Shown here piece after piece: positions 15,880 to 18,973 of a DNA stretch of 18,973 bases. The notes under the pieces are model-generated. The model did not search any database, was not told where the DNA came from, and worked only from the letters and a program-made list of their open reading frames with translations. The DNA comes from Treponema sp. (lineage in GTDB: Bacteria; Spirochaetota; Spirochaetia; Treponematales; Breznakiellaceae): the NCBI GenBank assembly GCA_031264475.1, contig JAISEA010000116.1, positions 1 to 18,973 on the forward strand, written 5' to 3'. A program made the translations under genes and the position numbers. How positions within the stretch are numbered: the first letter of the stretch is position 1; every line of letters begins with the position of its first letter.

Positions 15880-16877
15880 ATCCCCCAACGAAGAGCAGGC
15901 GTCAAAACCGGTGCGTCCCAGAGTTTTACAATGTCTGCATTGGCTTTCATAATCGTAACGCTGAAACCCTCCATCTCAAGAGATGTGATGTAGTTGCCTA
16001 CAAGGTTTCTCACAACCTTAATGCCTTTTTTGTTCGCAAGCTCGAACGCCGCATTATAAAGGATATACAATTCAATAAGTGGAGTGCCGCCCATGCCGTT
16101 GACAAACAAGATGACCTCATCACCCTGTGTCAGGGACAGATCCTGGACTACCGGCTCAAAGAGCATTGCCATAAGTTCGTTTGCCGTTTTGATCTTGATC
16201 CGCTCACGTCCCGGCTCACCGTGTATGCCGACTCCAAGCTCTATCTCGTCATCTCCAATTTCAAAAATCGGTTTGCCAACTGCGGGCAGTGTACAGGAAC
16301 TCAATGCGATACCCATGCTCCTACCATTATCCTTGCAATAATTGGCATACTTTACCACAGTTTCAAGATTATCACCCCTTTCCGCTGATGCCCCGATGAT
16401 CTTTTCGGTAAGAACCGTGCTACCGACACCCCGACGGCCCGCCGTGTAAAGACTGTTCTGCACCGCTACATCGTCCGCGATAACGATCGGCTCAACCTTG
16501 ATGTTATCCGCCGCGCAAATATCTGCCGCCATTTGAAAATTCATGATGTCGCCGGTATAGTTTTTTACAAGGTGGACGACGCCCGCGCCCGCATCAACGG
16601 ACTTTGTAGCCGCCTCCATCTGATCGGGTGTAGGGGACGTAAATACTTCACCCGGGCAGGCCGCGTCAAGCATTCCGATCCCCACAAAACCACCGTGCAT
16701 AGGCTCGTGCCCGCTACCACCGCCAGAAATCACGGCTACCTTGCCCTTCTTTGGTGGCTCTTTACGAGTGATAAAGACCGGTTCATAGCTAACCTTAATA
16801 AGGCTACCATGAGCGGCCTCCATACCTTTCAGCGCTTCACTAACCACTTTCGATGGATCATTGATCAATTTTTTCAT
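15876..16877 (-). CDS. dhaK: Dihydroxyacetone kinase, substrate-binding subunit DhaK
   Basis: DhaK binds dihydroxyacetone as a covalent hemiaminal to a histidine, and with DhaL and DhaM makes dihydroxyacetone phosphate. The 333 residues begin MKKLINDPSKVV, as in the family. The glycine-rich SGGGSGHEPMHGG is at 51-63, NYTGD with D110 at 106-110, and the substrate histidine H219 in GVGIHGEPG. GGAGG five bases before the ATG at 16877 decides the start over an upstream in-frame ATG. The gene lies 41 bases after the oxidoreductase gene and overlaps dhaL by four bases. Expression level is presumably set by a promoter outside the window. Confidence 0.96.
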   Translation of the reverse strand: MKKLINDPSKVVSEALKGMEAAHGSLIKVSYEPVFITRKEPPKKGKVAVISGGGSGHEPMHGGFVGIGMLDAACPGEVFTSPTPDQMEAATKSVDAGAGVVHLVKNYTGDIMNFQMAADICAADNIKVEPIVIADDVAVQNSLYTAGRRGVGSTVLTEKIIGASAERGDNLETVVKYANYCKDNGRSMGIALSSCTLPAVGKPIFEIGDDEIELGVGIHGEPGRERIKIKTANELMAMLFEPVVQDLSLTQGDEVILFVNGMGGTPLIELYILYNAAFELANKKGIKVVRNLVGNYITSLEMEGFSVTIMKANADIVKLWDAPVLTPALRWGI

Positions 16878-16918
16878 AAAAACCTCCATAAATAAAATAG
16901 ATATACACAAAGTTTGAT

Positions 16919-18568
16919 CTACAAATCACGTGTCGAAATAAAATTTACCCCCGTGCCGCAAATGTTGGGGACAACCACATCACCCAATTTGACGGGAGAC
17001 TTCACTTCAAGCTCATCAAGCAACTTCATTGCCTCAAAAATCTTGCCCTTAGGTATCGTTTTGTCGGTCTTTACAGGCATACGCTCAACCACCCCTCCCT
17101 CCACGCATACGGTTGACGTGATGACCCGCGTCGGATTTGTAATCTCCCGTATGCCGTACTCCGTCCCACGCTCGCAGTTGTTCCCCGTTACAGCAAAGTT
17201 GTTGTTCCCGGCAATCTGTAGATGACAGCCTTTTGGACATACGATACATATCAATTCCGTCACCCCATCCGGACGTGTTGTGCGGAATTTTATGTCGGAA
17301 GCGACAATCTTTTCGCTACTGTTCACAGATACGACAAGTGGAAACCCCTCCGCTTTTTCGAGGAATGATTTGGGGAGTGTGATTTTTTCCATCTCACCGG
17401 GGGCTAAATGTTCGCGTTTGAAAGAGGCTATCACAGTATCGCCGCTTTTTACCTCAATTTTTGATGTTTTGTACATAGCGGTAACACGGAAAAATACGTC
17501 TACACCTTTGTCAACATTTTCGAGGCGTATTTTTTGAGGTACAGTATACCCTACACCGTCACCATTCTGAACCTGTACCACTTTTTCAGGTTTTGTAGGG
17601 AGATGTTTTGCCGCAGCGGCTCCCGCCCTTATGCTTTCCGCCGTAACAAAGTCAACAAGATCGTGTACGTGGGCAACGTTTCCGCAGGCAAAGACGCCGG
17701 GAATACTGGTTTCCATATTTTCGTAGACGACTGGACCGTTGGTGCGCGGGCTGATTTTTAGCCCTGCCTGACGGGAAAGCTCGTTTTCCGGTATGAGTCC
17801 AACTGAAAGCAATAGGGTATCGCAGTCTATTACCTGTTCCGTACCCGGGACAGGTTTGCGCCGTTCATCAACCTGCTGGATGACTATCTGTTCCACACGC
17901 TGCTTGCCTCGAATATCGGTGATCGTGTGTGACAGGTAGAGCGGTATGTCGTAATCTTCGAGGCATTGGACGATATTGCGGGTCAGACCGGAAGAATACG
18001 GTAGCACCTCGTACACACCGAGGACCTTCGCCCCTTCAAGCGTGAGTCGCCGCGCCATGATGAGGCCGATGTCGCCAGAGCCGAGTACCACGACCCGCTT
18101 GCCTACCGTAAAGCCTTCGATATTCATGTAAAGCTGGGCCGCGCCCGCCGTGAATATGCCAGACGGCCTCGCTCCCGGTATACCGATAGCGCCTCGTGTC
18201 CGTTCGCGGCAACCCATCGACAGCACAACCGCGTTTGTCTCCAATCGCATATACCCATATTCAGCATGAATCACGGAAACTGTCTTTTCAAGCGATACAT
18301 TGAGTACCATCGCACTCGTAAGAACTTCGATAGCGGGATAGTTTGGAAGCTGTTCGATGAACCGGAAGGCATATTCAGGTCCGGTCATCTCCTCTTTGAA
18401 ATGATGCAGTCCGAATCCATTATGAATACACTGATTGAGGATTCCGCCAAGCGTATCATTTCGTTCGAGTATCAATACGCTTTTTGCGCCGTTTTCCGCG
18501 GCGGATATGGCTGCGGCAAGACCCGCAGGTCCGCCACCTACGACGATTACATCGTATTTATCTTTCAT
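16919..18568 (-). CDS. FAD/NAD-dependent oxidoreductase fused to DUF1667 (GlpB-like partner of GlpA)
   Basis: This 549-residue protein has a flavoprotein part (1-about 325): the FAD motif DVIVVGGGPAGLAAA at residue 5, a second dinucleotide fold RVVVLGSGDIG near 155, and the FAD-binding GVFACGNVAHVHD near 290. A middle beta-rich segment (about 345-430) follows, then a DUF1667 region with CIVCPKGC and GNNCERG cysteines (about 440-470), able to bind an Fe-S cluster. In many anaerobes GlpA, such an oxidoreductase and a separate small DUF1667 protein are adjacent; here the last two are one chain. The likely role is electron transfer from glycerol 3-phosphate oxidation. The start is the ATG in the ATGA overlap with the upstream glpA, with AGGGGG upstream; the longer frame is a glpA shadow. 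Confidence 0.85.
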   Translation of the reverse strand: MKDKYDVIVVGGGPAGLAAAISAAENGAKSVLILERNDTLGGILNQCIHNGFGLHHFKEEMTGPEYAFRFIEQLPNYPAIEVLTSAMVLNVSLEKTVSVIHAEYGYMRLETNAVVLSMGCRERTRGAIGIPGARPSGIFTAGAAQLYMNIEGFTVGKRVVVLGSGDIGLIMARRLTLEGAKVLGVYEVLPYSSGLTRNIVQCLEDYDIPLYLSHTITDIRGKQRVEQIVIQQVDERRKPVPGTEQVIDCDTLLLSVGLIPENELSRQAGLKISPRTNGPVVYENMETSIPGVFACGNVAHVHDLVDFVTAESIRAGAAAAKHLPTKPEKVVQVQNGDGVGYTVPQKIRLENVDKGVDVFFRVTAMYKTSKIEVKSGDTVIASFKREHLAPGEMEKITLPKSFLEKAEGFPLVVSVNSSEKIVASDIKFRTTRPDGVTELICIVCPKGCHLQIAGNNNFAVTGNNCERGTEYGIREITNPTRVITSTVCVEGGVVERMPVKTDKTIPKGKIFEAMKLLDELEVKSPVKLGDVVVPNICGTGVNFISTRDL

Positions 18569-18973
18569 AAAACCGCCCCCTTTCTTTTTGTGCGTCCGGT
18601 AATGATGTACATACCTTCTCTGTCCATCGGAATATTCACTTCGCTGATATTGGTATACTTGGCGATCAGCGCCAGGACGCGGGGTCCGCAAAAGCCACCC
18701 TGGCAACGCCCCATGCCGGTGCTACAACGCCGTTTAACGGCGTCAAGCGACTGCGGTGGCAACGGACGGTTCAACGCGTCCACGATTTCACCTTCAGTAA
18801 CAGTCTCGCACCGGCAAACGATCGTGCCGTACAGCGGATTCCGTTTTATCGCCCGCTGTTTTTCCTCATCGCTCAGATATTTGAAACGCATAACCTTCCG
18901 CTTCGGCACAAAATTGGGATTCGGCGTGGAATCGAGGCCTTTGTCAAGCAACATACCCGCTACGTCTTTGGCT
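18565..18973 (-). CDS. glpA: FAD-dependent glycerol-3-phosphate dehydrogenase, C-terminal part with BFD-like [2Fe-2S] domain
   Basis: The frame is open at the right edge, so only the last 136 residues or so are seen. They contain the bacterioferritin-associated-ferredoxin-like domain with cysteines in CRCETVTEGEIVDAL and RCSTGMGRCQGGFCGPRV, which is placed at the C-terminus of GlpA-type anaerobic glycerol-3-phosphate dehydrogenases. The protein would oxidise glycerol 3-phosphate to DHAP, passing electrons to the oxidoreductase encoded next. The stop overlaps the next start (ATGA). Other oxidoreductases, such as some proline or sarcosine dehydrogenase subunits, share this domain; the dha genes make GlpA the best call. 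Confidence 0.8.
   Translation of the reverse strand, partial: AKDVAGMLLDKGLDSTPNPNFVPKRKVMRFKYLSDEEKQRAIKRNPLYGTIVCRCETVTEGEIVDALNRPLPPQSLDAVKRRCSTGMGRCQGGFCGPRVLALIAKYTNISEVNIPMDREGMYIITGRTKRKGAVL

Noticed and set aside
18569..18706. Upstream extension of the oxidoreductase frame (46 more codons)
   Set aside because: The extension overlaps glpA out of frame; the ATG at 18568 has a ribosome site and directly precedes the FAD motif.

Overview
The window looks like a chromosomal piece of an anaerobic spirochaete, most likely a treponeme. The basis is a BMP/PnrA-type lipoprotein, a large lipoprotein paired with a beta-barrel outer-membrane protein, a rubrerythrin, and a glycerol-3-phosphate/dihydroxyacetone operon. 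The assignment is inferred from gene content and general style, with moderate confidence. No ribosomal or other phylogenetic marker is present.

Left part (1-10.4 kb): the 3' end of a BMP-family substrate-binding protein; gdhA (glutamate dehydrogenase) with its own promoter; a two-gene surface unit (a 701-residue lipoprotein and a 509-residue acidic-repeat beta-barrel protein); an orphan nucleoside/sugar-type ABC permease; and a two-gene unit of a CYTH/CyaB-like protein and a GINT1-like beta-propeller protein. The gaps are filled by a modular hairpin-rich repeat family. Its copies begin exactly at gene ends, supply the last residues of two proteins and the likely start signal of a third, and in two places stand as a 155-bp inverted pair around the CYTH/GINT1 genes. 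One gap also holds four 43-bp tandem units and an AT-rich array of six to seven 21-bp units next to two operator-like palindromes.

Right part (10.4-19.0 kb): compact and free of these repeats. Rubrerythrin has a strong promoter and two terminator hairpins. An acyltransferase gene converges on a minus-strand operon. Read in transcription order, that operon is glpA (3' part), an FAD/NAD oxidoreductase fused to DUF1667, dhaK, dhaL, a DhaM carrying a complete enzyme I, and pgsA. Two junctions are ATGA overlaps. Together these genes would oxidise glycerol 3-phosphate to DHAP, phosphorylate dihydroxyacetone with PEP through a self-contained PTS relay, and make phosphatidylglycerol phosphate, so glycerol-phosphate catabolism and membrane lipid synthesis share one transcript.

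The observations most worth a second look are the gene-end repeat family and its protein-coding effects, the inverted-repeat-bracketed CYTH/GINT1 cassette, the 21-bp array with the palindromic -10 region, and three separate 11-nt G/C tracts, one inside a coding sequence.
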